DNA of 64,000 nucleotides. Source: Bombardia bombarda (Eukaryota; Ascomycota; Sordariomycetes; Sordariales; Lasiosphaeriaceae). Positions 30,652 to 42,204 of this stretch are shown piece after piece (the first letter of the stretch is position 1; every line of letters starts with the position of its first letter). A program made the position numbers and the translations under genes. Below the pieces are notes generated by a model. That model was not told the DNA's origin, made no database searches, and saw nothing but the letters and a program-made list of their open reading frames with translations. The stretch is from NCBI GenBank assembly GCA_030512295.1, contig JAULSR010000001.1, forward strand, positions 7,091,001-7,155,000, given 5' to 3'.

Positions 30652-33324
30652 ATGAACTTGTTCGACCACATCAGCGACCGCCTTGTTGAGCTATGCACTT
30701 CAAGCGAAAGTGTCTCCTCCCTCCTTGCCGAGGACCCTAGCCTAGCACCCGGCGAGGCGTGGGAAAATCTCTATGGCGACCATGTCCTCAAGTCAACTGG
30801 TGCTGCCAAGGTCGACGGCGCTGGACAGCCCCATCTGACAAATGATGCTTTGGAACGAGCTGCAAAGTGTGGGAAATGGGGGCCCACGAAGCCGAGTGAC
30901 CTCTTCTTGCGGGTACGTATAAACATGACATACCCACCTCTTCGGCAGCTGTGGGGGAATGATTTGACTGACGGGAAATACCAAAGATTTACCACGATGC
31001 ACTATGTACACTTGAAGAGAACCCCCTTCATGCCATGGCCAGCCCCTCGCTAATGGGCAGCTGTGGAGTGGTGCCGCTGACTATCATCTCGGTGTAAGTC
31101 ATCTCGCGTGTTATTGCCTACGGTATTGTCCGCTTGCTAAGACAGCCAACTGGCAGTATACCCGACATTGCTCGCCACATGGCCAACGTGATTGTCAGAG
31201 CCGAGCGGGAGGTCTTGCTAGCCACCAACTACTGGCAGGACAGCGTCGCCTCCAAATTCATCACAGACGCCATCAGAGAGCTGGACCGACGCGCGGGCAA
31301 GAGGGGAGTCAAGATCATCATGAAGATTATCTACGATCGAGGCAGTCCGAAGCAGCTATTCGAACCTCATTACCTGGTCTCGGAGAAGGAGTATAGCGGC
31401 AAGAACGTGAACTTACCTCACCCGAGCGAGATCCCCAACATCGACATGCAGGTGACCAATTTCCACACGCCCATCGTGGGCACCTTTCACTCCAAGTACA
31501 TGGTGGTCGACCGCAAGATTGGCATCCTGCAGAGCAACAACATACAGGACAATGACAACCTGGAGATGATGATCCATTTGGAGGGCCCCATAGTCGACTC
31601 TCTGTACGACATGGCTCTTATTTCCTGGCACAAGCAGCTGGATCCTCCCCTACCAAGCCACAACTCACCCGCTGTCCAAGGCGGTTTGGGCAGCTTTGGA
31701 GAGAGCCATGCTGGTATGTTTGGGCCCGACGGGACGCTCAAGGGCTCTTCTGTTGTGGTGGACCCGGCGAAGATCTCTCCAGAAAAGGCCGTCTATGGTT
31801 ACGAGAACGGGCATGTCCAGGAGCCTGGGCTTGTTGACCGGTTTGCGACGATGACAACTGAGAACAATGACGCGGACGCGACCCGGGCCGACATCCTCAC
31901 TGGTGAATCGACGACCGAGAGCGTCACTCACCCACACCCAACACAAGGCGCCTCCGGTGGCGAGAAGTCGGCTGCTAACGGGTCTGCCAACGGATCCGCG
32001 CACCAGAGCCATCTCCAAAGCTGGGCACCCAATGGAGCTGCAGACAAACAAGCTGAGCACTATCTCAGCAAAGGCGAGCAAGCAATTCCCCAGACGCAGA
32101 TGCAGACGCCTTCACAACGAGGCAGCCTCCTCCCCGAACACAGTGCGGACGACTCCCACTACGACGACGACATCGCCGGAGAGGTAGCCCGCGTACAGAC
32201 TGCCGTCTCGCCCAAGCCTGGAGAGACCCGCATGCAAGCAGTGACGCGCCTTCTCAACCACACTGTCAACAAGGACTTCACGGGCGACGTTGCCCCGGAC
32301 TGCTTGCCAGGCGAGGAGATGACGCCGTACATACCCCATCCCGTCCACGAACCGTTCCCCATGGCCCTTGTCAACCGCAACCCCTATGGCCCGCCGAACC
32401 ACAAGTCCGTCTCGAACCCGCAGAACGCAGCCTGGCTATCGGCCCTGCGAAACGCCAAGAAGAACGTGTTCATCCAGACGCCGACGCTGAACGCCGAGCC
32501 GCTTCTCCCCGCCATCCGCGAGGCGTGCGAGAACGGCGTTGATGTGTATTGCTACGTTTGTCTGGGTTATAACGATGCCGTGAGTCTTTTCTTTTCCTCC
32601 CCTTCCACATTCTTCTTTGTTCTATCCTCTTCTAAATATGTTTCTATTCCACACACACACACACCTACTCTCATTCCATATCCCCTGCCTATCCACCCCC
32701 CATCTAACCAAATAACCAAAAAAAAAACTAAAACAAACACAGGGCGAGCTCCTGCCCCACCAAAACGGCCACAACGAAATGATCGGCCACAACCTCTACA
32801 CCTCCCTCTCGCCCGCCGCGCGCCAGCGCCTGCACTACTTCTGGTACGTCGCCAAGGACCAGACGCTGCCGATCCTGCAGGCGCGCAAGCGCCGCAGCTG
32901 CCACATCAAGCTCATGATCGTCGACGAGCACGTCGGCATCATGGGCAACGGCAACCAGGACACGCAGAGCTGGTTCCACAGCCAGGAGATCAACGTCATG
33001 CTCGACAGCGCCCACATCTGCCGCGCCTGGATCGACGGCATCCGCAGGAACCAGAACACGCACGTGTACGGCGGGCTGGGCAAGGAGGACGGCGTGTGGC
33101 GGGATGGGGACGGGAAGGAGGCCGAGGGCGTGATCGGGGTCGATCCGGGAAGGTTTAGCTGGGCGAGGGGGGTGGTGGGGGCGGTGAAGAGGGTGAAGGG
33201 GACGGGGGGTTTTAGTGGGTGGGCTGGAGGAGGGTTTGGGGGTGGAGGGAGGATGGGGGAGATGGAGGAAGTGGGATGGGGTGGGGTGGAATTGGGTCAT
33301 GACATAGGTCGAAAGTATTTGTAA
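30652..33324 (+). CDS. Phospholipase D family protein with two HKD motifs
   Basis: Four exons (30652-30912, 30987-31093, 31157-32579, 32743-33324) give 790 residues with consistent phases. HKD motif 1 is FHSKYMVVDRKIGILQSNNI (about residue 230); motif 2 is CHIKLMIVDEHVGIMGNGNQ (about residue 663). The two HxKx4D motifs form one active site that cleaves phosphodiester bonds through a phospho-histidine. Between them lies a ~240-residue Ser/Thr/Gln-rich, probably disordered insert followed by FIQTPTLNAEPLLPAIREAC. No PX or PH domain is present, so this is not the Spo14-type enzyme; it resembles the cardiolipin-synthase-like PLD group of fungi. The C-terminus ends in a Gly-rich region (GGFSGWAGGGFGGGGRMG). 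Intron 3 (163 bases) contains CA repeats. Substrate unknown. Confidence 0.9.
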
Positions 33325-33767
33325 TTTTTTTAAGATTTTTACTTAAGAGTCTTGAAAAGCTCAACTTTGGGTTGGATATCAAGTACTAGGTACTGAATTT
33401 GTCTATTGCAGCTCAGTGGAGTATGGATAGAAACAGGAATAATAAACCATAAGTGAATTTTCGATCAAGTTTTTGAAATGGCTCTTCTTGCTGTCTCAAA
33501 GGTCAAGACGTGGAATAGCCTATCATATCTTTGGCACCGAATTGACTTGGATCTTGAATTGCCGTTCATTGATCACTTCACTTTCAGTCATTCGACACAG
33601 AATTGTTGATGCTCTCTATGTTCATTATCTTACACGTAATCTAACAACCTGCCTAGAGAAGAGTTTGTCAGTCCTAGTTTCCCGGCAACTTCATGAAATG
33701 CCAATAACGGCCGCCCATTGTCCCAAGTATGATAAACCCGTTACCACCACCACTCGTCTCGCCTCGT
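33325..33767. other. Convergent intergenic region
   Basis: No gene seen between the phospholipase D and the broken ankyrin gene. Confidence 0.4.
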
Positions 33768-35000
33768 CTACATCTCCCCAATCTCACGCAGAGCCTCCCC
33801 GACAAGATCCACCTGCCACCAGCAACTCGAACCGATGTCGTCGACGTCCGTCCAATACCCCGGCGGTAATCCCAGTCCCCGATCCCCGGTAACCGCCCTG
33901 TCGGTAGATGATCTGCAGAGGCCGGCAGAGCTTGAGCCCAGACTTGAGCAGATAGTTGGCAACTTTGAGCAGGTGGTCGTTTGCCATGAGCTCAGGCGGT
34001 CGTTCCGCCGTCGCCCTGCTGGGTCCTCCATCTCCACGGGGCCCAGGTCTGAAGGGATGCGTATATTCCACCGCCACGAGGAAGGCATACGATAACAGCT
34101 TCTGGTCAAAGCCGCGCGCTCCCACCTCAACCATGCACCGGAACATGTCAAGAATGTCGGCGGGCTTTAACGTGGTTACGCCGAATCGATCGAGATTGCC
34201 CTCGGCCAGGTTGATCAAGGGCCACGCCTGGTAGCTGAGTGGAGGATGACGGAGCGTAAAGCCGTCCAGGTTGTCCCAGTAATTTGCTCCATGGCGGATG
34301 AGCTCTTTGGCGCACTCGGGCCAGAACAACGCCTTGGCGAGAGACGTCGCTGATTCAATGTAAAGATTGCTGAAAGTACCTGGTTCGGACTCAAAGTTGG
34401 GATCGGCGCCGTAAGAGGGCAAAAGCTTGGATGCCGCCAGCTTGGTTGCTGGATCGCCGGGGCGCAGGCATCTATACCCAAGGTGCTGCTGAAATAAGTT
34501 TTCTGCGCGAAACATGTCGTTACTCTTAGTTATAAGTAGCATTAGTGGGAAGAGCTCATGCAGAGGTGTCGACCAGGGCCTTGGGAGCTCGACATTTCTG
34601 TGGTGTAGTCTGCAAAGTGGCGGCTTTGGTCCGATGGAGTTCACCAGCGCCGACAAGAAGTCACGTCCTCGTCCTTTCTGACTTTCTAGAATCATCTTTG
34701 CAATGTCGAGCTGATGATATCCAGATCACATCCTGTTCCTGGCGCAACCAGCAAACGAAGGATGTCGACATTGCCACCCTGGACGGCCAGCTGAACTGGC
34801 GAGTATGGGGCTATGACAGGCCAGTAAATGGGGCTCTTAGTCAGACAGAGCTGTTAGTACCTGCCAGAGAAGAGTAGCGCCTAAGCATGGCCATCGGTGG
34901 GAGTATTCTTGAGCACATCAAGTGCTCTCTCGACGAGACGGCGATTGTGATGTAGGATTCCCCAGCATAAATCTTGTGGTCTCTGTAGGACTCGGTAACC
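33768..35000 (-). pseudogene. Ankyrin-repeat gene, N-terminally truncated with several frame breaks
   Basis: Pieces of one ankyrin protein occur in order but in different frames. Near 34985-34884 it reads LQRPQDLCWGILHHNRRLVE then RALDVLKNTPTDGHA; a TAG (34881-34883) and a TAA follow in the same frame before SPIYWPVIAPYSPVQLAVQG and GNVDILRLLV, a clear ankyrin unit. The frame then changes to QLDIAKMILESQKGRGRDFL and TPLHELFPLMLLI, through AKELIRHGANYWDNLDGFTL and DHLLKVANYLLKSGLKL, and changes again to LGLPPGYWTDVDDIGSSCWW, ending at 33768. Both early stops are explained by C-to-T at CpA. The usual N-terminus (F-box or first repeats) is absent because the neighbouring membrane-protein gene occupies that place. 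Unrecognised introns could account for part of the pattern but not the in-frame stops. Confidence 0.65.
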
Positions 35001-35621
35001 CCCGCGGCGTCGCCGGCCACCCGACATACCACGCCAGCACCACCACCACGACCGAAGCCGCCCTCCTGACATACTCATTCCGCCCGGCAAACAACACCCA
35101 TCCCAGCCCCGCCGTCTCGCACAGCGCCACCCGCCAGTAATACGCAGGCAGCCACACCCAGCTCGGCACGAGCCCCCCTTCCGACCTCACCACATGCCCG
35201 CCGCGGATGACCGTCCGGCCTGTACTACTACTGATAAACGAGGGAACCCCGACGACCATGCCGTCGCCGAGCGAGGCGACGCGGAAGTGGAAGTAGCACG
35301 CGCAGGCGAGTGGCAAGTCGGCGACGAACCAGCCCGCCACGTGGGCGCCCTGGCCCAGCGGCAGGATCCACGAGACCGGGGTGGAGGGCATGGCGGTGCT
35401 GACGAGCAGGATTATCAGGAGGAAGGAGCAGCCTCTGCGGATGTTGAGGTCGGAGCTTGATAGGGCTAGCGACGACGGCGACGGAGAGGTGGTTGCTTCT
35501 CTTCTTGCCCCTCCTCCTCCCCCTATCCCTAGCTGCGACCCCTAGCTTCTGTTTGCGTTGTTGGCGGCGGTTCTATTTTGAGTCGCGGCCGACTAGCTTT
35601 CGATGTCGATGATGAGGGCAT
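34918..35621 (-). CDS. Hypothetical multi-pass membrane protein (one-base frame break)
   Basis: The ATG at 35621 opens MPSSSTSKASRPRLKIEPPP and soon stops. One more G in the coding-strand G4 run (35539-35542) joins it to SQLGIGGGGGARREATTSPS and SDLNIRRGCSFLLIILLVST, then to GQGAHVAGWFVADLPLACAC, SWVWLPAYYWRVALCETAG and RRAASVVVVVLAWYVGW: four or so membrane segments in a 234-residue protein. I do not recognise the family. Its 3' end overlaps, on the same strand, the first recognisable ankyrin sequence, so its last ~30 residues are probably not original. Without the added base an internal ATG at 35391 is the only start. Confidence 0.5.
35539..35542 (-). other. Probable frame break at G4 run
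   Basis: Four C on the plus strand; a fifth would open the membrane protein from its ATG at 35621. It is the shortest of the seven runs and the least certain. Confidence 0.4.
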
Positions 35622-35872
35622 CTGAACTGCCGTCTCCACTTCCAGCTGCTGTAACTCGAAGTCTGGGTCGCTCTATTGGAGGCAGCTGCTGGGTTCTGTG
35701 TGTGCACGGTTTTAGACAAAAGCAATTTTGGCGAGAGAGTTTCATATCAATGTGAGAAAGTCAGAATAGAGAGGTATAAGTAGGTACTCAGCATCCTAAA
35801 AAGCCCCCCAACGACCCCAGCCACCTCATCAACTCAAGATAACAAAGGCGAAAAAAGCGCACGTAGACAATG

Positions 35873-36133
35873 TCAAAGACGCCGACGAGTGTCGTCGGGC
35901 AGGTCCTGCTTCACGACCCATTTCCGAAAGCTGACATTGGCGGGCAGCGTCTCCCGGAGCGGGGCAGCGTCAAACGAGATGTCGAAGCCCTCCGGCTTGG
36001 CGGACGGGTTGAGTTTGCCCCAGAGCGTGTGCATCAGGTTGATGCGGTTGTTGTCGAGAAAGTCACGCGTGAAAACATAGTCGGGTTTGGATGCCATCGA
36101 GGCAGATTCGGTTTTGGCTTCTGAAGCAGCCAT
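35873..36133 (-). CDS. 86-residue hypothetical protein
   Basis: Begins MAASEAKTESASMASKPDYV and contains FTRDFLDNNRINLMHTLWGK and ETLPANVSFRKWVVKQD. The RINLMHTLW part resembles the first helix of fungal small-molecule methyltransferases (typically RLNLQHxLW), but no SAM-binding loop follows, so it is either an independent small protein or a truncated methyltransferase head. No membrane segment. The ATG at 36133 (CAGCCATGT on the reverse strand of the window) is the first after an in-frame break. Function unknown. Confidence 0.5.
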   Translation of the reverse strand: MAASEAKTESASMASKPDYVFTRDFLDNNRINLMHTLWGKLNPSAKPEGFDISFDAAPLRETLPANVSFRKWVVKQDLPDDTRRRL

Positions 36134-36721
36134 GTTGCTTGGATGGTGTAGGGGGCAGTCATACCTGGTTCCCAAAAACTGGGTTACCTACCTACCTTAT
36201 TTATGATTCTTGATCCAAGCGTGGATGTTGGCTCCTTCCCTCCCAGGTGCTACGTATGAAGTTACGTAGCACTTGATATCCATTACATAATCCTTCGGGG
36301 GGTTGTTTGTCTAAGTTGGGGGCGGCATTGTTATCCTTGAATCTTTCAGAATCTTGGTAGGGGATATACTAATGCAGTACACTCCAGTCTATAATGTGTA
36401 TGCATAAGTCCGACTCCTTTCACCGCTATATATAACCTCTGTCCCAAAAGTTACCTACAAATCACCTTCATGTCATCATTCAATTCTCTTACACTATAGA
36501 AGGTACGTAGCCAGCCTATTAAGGCTGGTCTTCTTTAAACGTAGGATGAGAGTGGCTTATACGCACATCTAACCTCGTCCGAGATCCACTCAGACATCGA
36601 CGGTATAACTTCATAAATCATCCGAATCAGCAACCAAAAGCCGAAATCAAAAACCCCCAGGTCCCAGCCCCTTCATCTAACAAGATAGCTCCCCAGACCA
36701 GGACTGTAGTAGTCCGAGTCC
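36134..36721. other. Intergenic, AT-rich
   Basis: No gene seen. Lies between two minus-strand genes and so includes the promoter of the 86-residue gene and the 3' end of the BTB gene. Confidence 0.4.
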
Positions 36722-38038
36722 CTACCAGTGCTTAACTCGGCAGTTGCCCTTATCCACTCCCCCATTCTTCAAACAATCCAAACAAACCCACAGCTTCCAC
36801 TTCCAAGCGCCCCCAAGCCTGAAGGCCAGCCTTCTCGCAAGATGCACTCCATCGCCATAGACCATCCTGTCGCAGGCACACCTGTTGCGCGTACACATCT
36901 CAAAAAACAGCATTGGGTTTTCCTGCGCCTGAGCCGCCACCTCGAGTGCACGGCTAATGATGGCCGAGAAGGAATCCGTCTCGTACTGCGGACGCCACGG
37001 AGACAGATTATACGAGTCCAACAAGGCCATGTAGTTACCAATAGCAAGTGCCGCGTTCGGACACGTGGGCCGCATCTCGGGCTCGGGGCTAGGGCCCGAG
37101 TAGACGGCATGCAGCTGTGCCAGCACTCGGCTGATGGGCTCCATCAGAGCGTTGTGAACGTCGCACCGCAGACGGGCTTTGCGACGCGCTATCTCGCCTG
37201 TTATTGCCAGGAACAGACGTTTCATTGTTAGCTTGCTTTCCCTAAATATTTTACCACACGGATCTTTTCCCCGGAATATGAGCATACCGTGCAGGTCATG
37301 GCGGAGTAGCTCGTGATCAGGCGAGATGGGCAGTTCTAGGCCGTGCATCTCATCCTTGAGCAGCTGGCGGTGCGATAGGAGTACATCCCAGCTCAGCCGG
37401 GCGAACTCCACAGGTAGGTCCAGAACGTATGCAAACAACAGCAGGTTGCAGCGGCCGACGAGACCGCCGTACTCGGGATCATCCCGCATCTCGGGCTCCG
37501 TCGCACGCTGCAGCCACAGGACGCCATACGGCATCAGTGCCGGCGCGCACACGTACTTGTCGGCCAGGGCGGCGATGGCGAGGAGCATTGCCGTGCTAGG
37601 CAGGAACGGGATGGCGTCGGTGCGGTGGTGAATGACATGGGCGAGTATGGCGAAGGCCTCCCCGTTGTCTTCGGGCAAGCTGATGGGAAAGGGGCGGGGC
37701 GAGCCCGGGGCGCGGAAGGCCTCGCCCTCGGTCATGGGGAGGTTGAACATGGCGTAGAAGACGGGACTGGCGAGGCCGAGGACGACGGACGAGACCTGGA
37801 GGTTGACAGGCTGGGGGAACTCGAGTTTGTCGAGTTGCATGTCCATGTCGGCTGCAGGCCCCTCGGCATCGGGAGTGCACATGGATTCTGGGGAGCTCCA
37901 GGGCTCGTTTACCGGCTGCTTCCCGCGGGCCTCGAGTTCTTCGAGCTGCTGGATGACGGCGTCAGTCACGGGCGCGGCAAAGCGGAGGAGCACGTCCCCC
38001 TTGGGATCGATGACTTGAATTCGCGTTCGCGTTGCCAT
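36722..38038 (-). CDS. BTB/POZ-domain protein
   Basis: An intronless 438-residue protein. It begins MATRTRIQVIDPKGDVLLRF. Residues about 65-170 form a degenerate BTB fold: LQVSSVVLGLASPVFYAMFN, then FPISLPEDNGEAFAILAHVI, HHRTDAIPFLP, and ALADKYVCAPALMPYGVLWL, the pattern of fungal BTB proteins in which the domain mediates dimerisation or cullin-3 binding. The rest is helical, with a Cys pair (RNRCACDRM) and a Cys/Trp-rich end (WKWKLWVCLDCLKNG) that might bind metal. An in-frame ATG at 38140 would add 34 residues with no domain content; I prefer the later one. No specific role can be given. Confidence 0.8.
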   Translation of the reverse strand: MATRTRIQVIDPKGDVLLRFAAPVTDAVIQQLEELEARGKQPVNEPWSSPESMCTPDAEGPAADMDMQLDKLEFPQPVNLQVSSVVLGLASPVFYAMFNLPMTEGEAFRAPGSPRPFPISLPEDNGEAFAILAHVIHHRTDAIPFLPSTAMLLAIAALADKYVCAPALMPYGVLWLQRATEPEMRDDPEYGGLVGRCNLLLFAYVLDLPVEFARLSWDVLLSHRQLLKDEMHGLELPISPDHELLRHDLHGMLIFRGKDPCGKIFRESKLTMKRLFLAITGEIARRKARLRCDVHNALMEPISRVLAQLHAVYSGPSPEPEMRPTCPNAALAIGNYMALLDSYNLSPWRPQYETDSFSAIISRALEVAAQAQENPMLFFEMCTRNRCACDRMVYGDGVHLARRLAFRLGGAWKWKLWVCLDCLKNGGVDKGNCRVKHW

Positions 38039-39600
38039 TTGACTTGGAGAGAGGCAGTGGGCCGTGGGCCCACAGCACTGTTTTATATCCAGATGGCAAT
38101 GGTCGATATGTAGCTGGTGACGAGACGGGGAGATGGACACGAAGGATACCGAACAGCCGTTTCTTGGTCCTTGAATCTATGCTCATGCACTCAGATGTGC
38201 AATGTCTAGATTGACAAATTTTTTGGTGAGTGAGTACAAATCTAGGACCTATCGTTAAACGATTGGGCTCAGATGTTCAGCCTCAAAAGTTGGAGGAAGG
38301 AGGCAACGTGGGGTCAAGGTTGGGGGGCTCTTGCAAGCCGTTGGTGCCCGACCACTCAGGGGCCAAAAGCTGTGGTCGCGTCGGTCTTTTCGGTCTCTTT
38401 CGGTCTGCATGGAAGTCGGCGCGCCTCTATCACTTCACTGTTAATGCCAGTATGAGGCCAGGGCGAGCCCACTTTACTCGCCCTGTTCCGCTGATAGGCT
38501 GCAAAGGGCCATGGCGGCGTAAATGCACTTCAGCCTCAATTACGGCAGTCAGCAAATCTTTACTTCACAGTCCCGACCGAATTCTTCACCGCATAACGGG
38601 TCGTGACGTGCCTAGAAGAGCCGCAAAGGCCGCAAAGGGGCCGCAATCTGCTGCAGTCAAAGGCTTCTCGCCCCATCATGGAGCCGAACATCCATGTCAT
38701 GTCGGCTCGATGCCGGGGCCGCGTCGGGAAGGCCAGTCACATCTCAACAGGGTCGTGATTGACGTGAGGCAACAGACATCGTGGTTACTGTTCTAGGTGA
38801 AAGGACGGGGACTGAAATGAATGGATACTAGAGAGGAATCGGGCGGGTTTGTCGACGCAAGACCCAGATGGAAGGAGCGTTCCACTACCTGTATCAGGGC
38901 AGCGAATCATCCAGAAGCGGACGTAATCCGGGATTGAAGCCTCTCACCATTGCAAATCAAAGCATTATCACTGGATTACTCGATTTTACGCCCACGCCCT
39001 GGGTCAGTCGACTGCCCCAATCGCATATCCAACGTATCTGAGTCTGAACAACAAGAAAATACAGAGACGCAGTGAGCCATTGAAATCAAGTCTTGGCTTT
39101 CACAGGTTTGTTGGAATCGTGCGCCCACCTAAAATGGCGACAGTAAAGGAATCTGAGCAACTCGCGCATATCTAGGCACTGATTTTGTTCCAGTCCTTGG
39201 GTCTAGGCATTGAAAGTTGAAGCTTCTCAAGCAGCTATCTCGCCAAAGAACAAGCCAAAACTGGCGTCATTGCACCACCACCTTGCGTGAGAGGGGTACC
39301 AAGAACTCACATCACCATGCGTCGTCCATCCTGGGACCTTGCTACGTCTTGGCTGTAATTGGCATTCCAATGGCATGCCTTTCCCATTCATCACGAAATA
39401 ATGCCACGGCTCTCGCCATGCACATGCCATGAAGGAACACACACCCTGGTCATCTTGGCACCAGATAGATGGACAGCTGATGTCGACCTTTAAAGGAGGG
39501 CATGAACTATTTTTTGGCGTATATCGTCGAGCCCAGATTATGCACCATCCTCCTGTTGTCGCACAGCATTCCTCCCTATACTATCTATACCACCAGCACT
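38039..39600. other. Divergent intergenic region
   Basis: 1.5 kb between the divergent BTB gene and the permease. An open frame at 38230-38796 lacks an ATG-started, recognisable protein and is not called. Confidence 0.4.
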
Positions 39601-42204
39601 ATGGCAGACGTGGAGAAGTCTAACGCTGCGCCCGTGTCGTCACCGGCATCGGCACCGACTGGTAGTTCAGAAAAGTCGGCCCTGTCAGATCACGACAGCC
39701 CAGTTAGAACGTCAGAGACTAAGGAGGACGTCGTTGCCGTGAGAGAACGTATTCTCGCTCAGCAGGAGCTCCAAAAGACAGAACCTCCTGTTCTCCCCAT
39801 CACGACTCTCTTCAGAGGCAAAAAGCCACACCACGACCTAGACCAGATTGCTACGCAGCCATCTGTTTACGATGATCCCGAGGTTGCCCAGTACTTTCAA
39901 CCTACTCAGAAGTATGAAAACCTCCACCGGTTCGATCCGTCTGCCAGATGGACCTGGCGAGAGGAACTGGTATGTAGAACTACAACCTAATACAACTTTG
40001 CATCCGTCACTCTCCCCTCTTTACGAAATAAAATCATACATAACTAGTAATGCTGATCTCAATATTTTGTTTTCCCTAGCCACTCATCAACAAACTGGAT
40101 TGGCGTATTACCACATGGGCATGCATTGCCTTCTTCGCGCTCGATCTGGATAGGGGCAATCTCAGCCAGGCCAATACAGATGACTTCCTCGAGAACCTAA
40201 ACATGACTACGAATGGTAAGTCTTCCATCGGCTACTTTCATAACCACAAAGACTTATATCTCCCAACTTCAATACATAGACCTCAACCTTGGCAACACGG
40301 TCTTCAGACTCTCGTTTCTATGCGCCGAGCTTCCGTCACAATTGATTAGCAAAAAGATTGGTATGTGCTCATAACCCCACAGTTTTACCTTGTTTACTTT
40401 ACAGCTGCGTCGACACATATCTGTACATATCTGTCATTGACTAACCCTTCTCTTCAGGCCCGGATCGCTGGGTATGACCAAAGCATCCATCCGCTCTTTT
40501 TCTTTTACAAAGACACTCTATTAATTCAGTGATAGATCCCCACCATCATGTGTCTGTGGAGCGTTGTTGCTGCATCCCAGTTTTGGCTGAGTGGTAGATC
40601 CAGCTTTCTAGCCACCCGTGCATTGCTTGGTATGCTTCAGGGTGGTTTCATCCCCGACGTCATTCTGTACCTGGTAGGTGTTATCGTGCTTGTATCCTTC
40701 ATTAAAGCTTTTTAGAGCCATCATCGCCCAGCCAACATTGAACACGCTAACGCGCATAAAAGTCCTACTTCTTCAAGGGCTCAGAACTACCCTTCCGTCT
40801 AGCCCTGTTCTGGACCAGCCTCCGGGTCACAGACATCGTCGCTCCCATCCTGGCCTTTGGTCTCCTCCGCCTCCGCGGCGTGCACGGGTACGAAGGCTGG
40901 CGATGGCTGTTTCTCTTGGAGGGCCTCCTTACCCTGTCGGTTGGGATATGGTCCTGGTTTACCATGGCCGCCTCGCCCACCCAGACGCGAACGTGGTACA
41001 ACAAGAAGGGCTGGTTCAACGAACGGGAGGAGGTCATCATGGTCAACCGTGTCCTCCGTGATGACCCGTCAAAGGGAGATATGCACAACCGGCAGGCCGT
41101 TGATTTCAAGCTGCTGTGGAAGTCACTGAAGGACTATGACTTGTGGCCCATGTACATCATCGGTCTCACATTCCAACTTCCCGCGGGCCCTCCAGACACA
41201 TATCTCACTTTGATTCTCCGCGGCCTGGGGTTTGGCACCTTTGATTCTAATCTTCTCAGCATCCCGACTAATGTCATCGGCGCCTTTACTGTCAGTCAGA
41301 CATCTATTCCACTCTATTTATTTCAGTTTGAGATTCAGTTTACTAACTGGCCATCAGATGCTCATTCTCACGTACTTCTCCGAAGTATGGAACGAAAGAA
41401 CCTTTTTAGCCATTGCAGGCCAGATCTGGCTCCTGCCTTGTCTGGTCGCGCTGCTTGTTCTTCCCGATGGGGTTCCGGCGTGGTCTAGATTTGCCCTGGT
41501 GACGGTACTACTGTCATGGCCATCGCGTATGTCAATACATGAAACTGAGTAGAATCATGATTTTTTTCAAAGCCCACGCTGACTTATATATCCATCTCTA
41601 GCACACGCAATGCAGGTCGGCTGGTGCAGTCGCAACTCCAACACCGTGCGAACCCGAACGGTCTCGGCGGCTTTATACAAGTCAGTCTTCGTTTTCAAGA
41701 CTCATCATCAGAACCTGTTTCATATAACGGCATTGGCTAATAGTATCGACAAAACAGCATGTTTGTCCAACTTGGCGGCATTGTCCACGCAAATATTTAT
41801 CGTACTGATGATCGGCCTAACTGTAAGCTGCCCGCCTCCGACTATTTCAGATTGATAGATGCCGAGCGTCACACGAGTTGAGTAAAACAGTACTGACACA
41901 GTTTAAACACCACCAGATCGACGAGGCAATAAACAGCTGACAGCCATCTGCGTCATGAACATCGCCGTGTACCTAATCGCCAAGGGCTACTACATGTGGC
42001 GCAACAAGACTAGGGAGCGTGAGTGGGATGCAATGACAAAGGAGGTAAGGATCAGTCGTGGCACAGCACCCCTATCTTGGACTCCTGTGTCATTCTAAAG
42101 GCCCCGACGCAACAGCTAATAACGTCCGACAGGAACAACTACGCTACATGGAGACAACCAAAGACTCAGGAAGCAAGCGCAAAGATTTTCGCTTTGCTCA
42201 CTAG
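39601..42204 (+). CDS. MFS permease, Dal5/Tna1 (anion:cation symporter) family
   Basis: Eleven exons: 39601-39969, 40080-40215, 40280-40360, 40458-40471, 40536-40673, 40763-41290, 41358-41526, 41602-41680, 41758-41822, 41917-42044, 42133-42204; all phases agree and give 592 residues. Family signatures are ALDLDRGNLSQANTDDFLEN (loop after helix 1), LCAELPSQLISKKIGPDRW, LATRALLGMLQGGFIPDVIL and FWTSLRVTDIVAPILAFGLL. Relatives move allantoate, nicotinate, pantothenate and other carboxylates with protons at the plasma membrane. Exon 4 is only 14 bases long and encodes the centre of the conserved GPDRW loop. An in-frame upstream ATG at 39502 would add 33 mostly hydrophobic residues. The N-terminus is a long hydrophilic cytosolic region. 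Substrate cannot be told from sequence. Confidence 0.9.

Noticed and set aside
38230..38796. 188-codon plus-strand frame
   Set aside because: No recognisable motif and composition like intergenic DNA.
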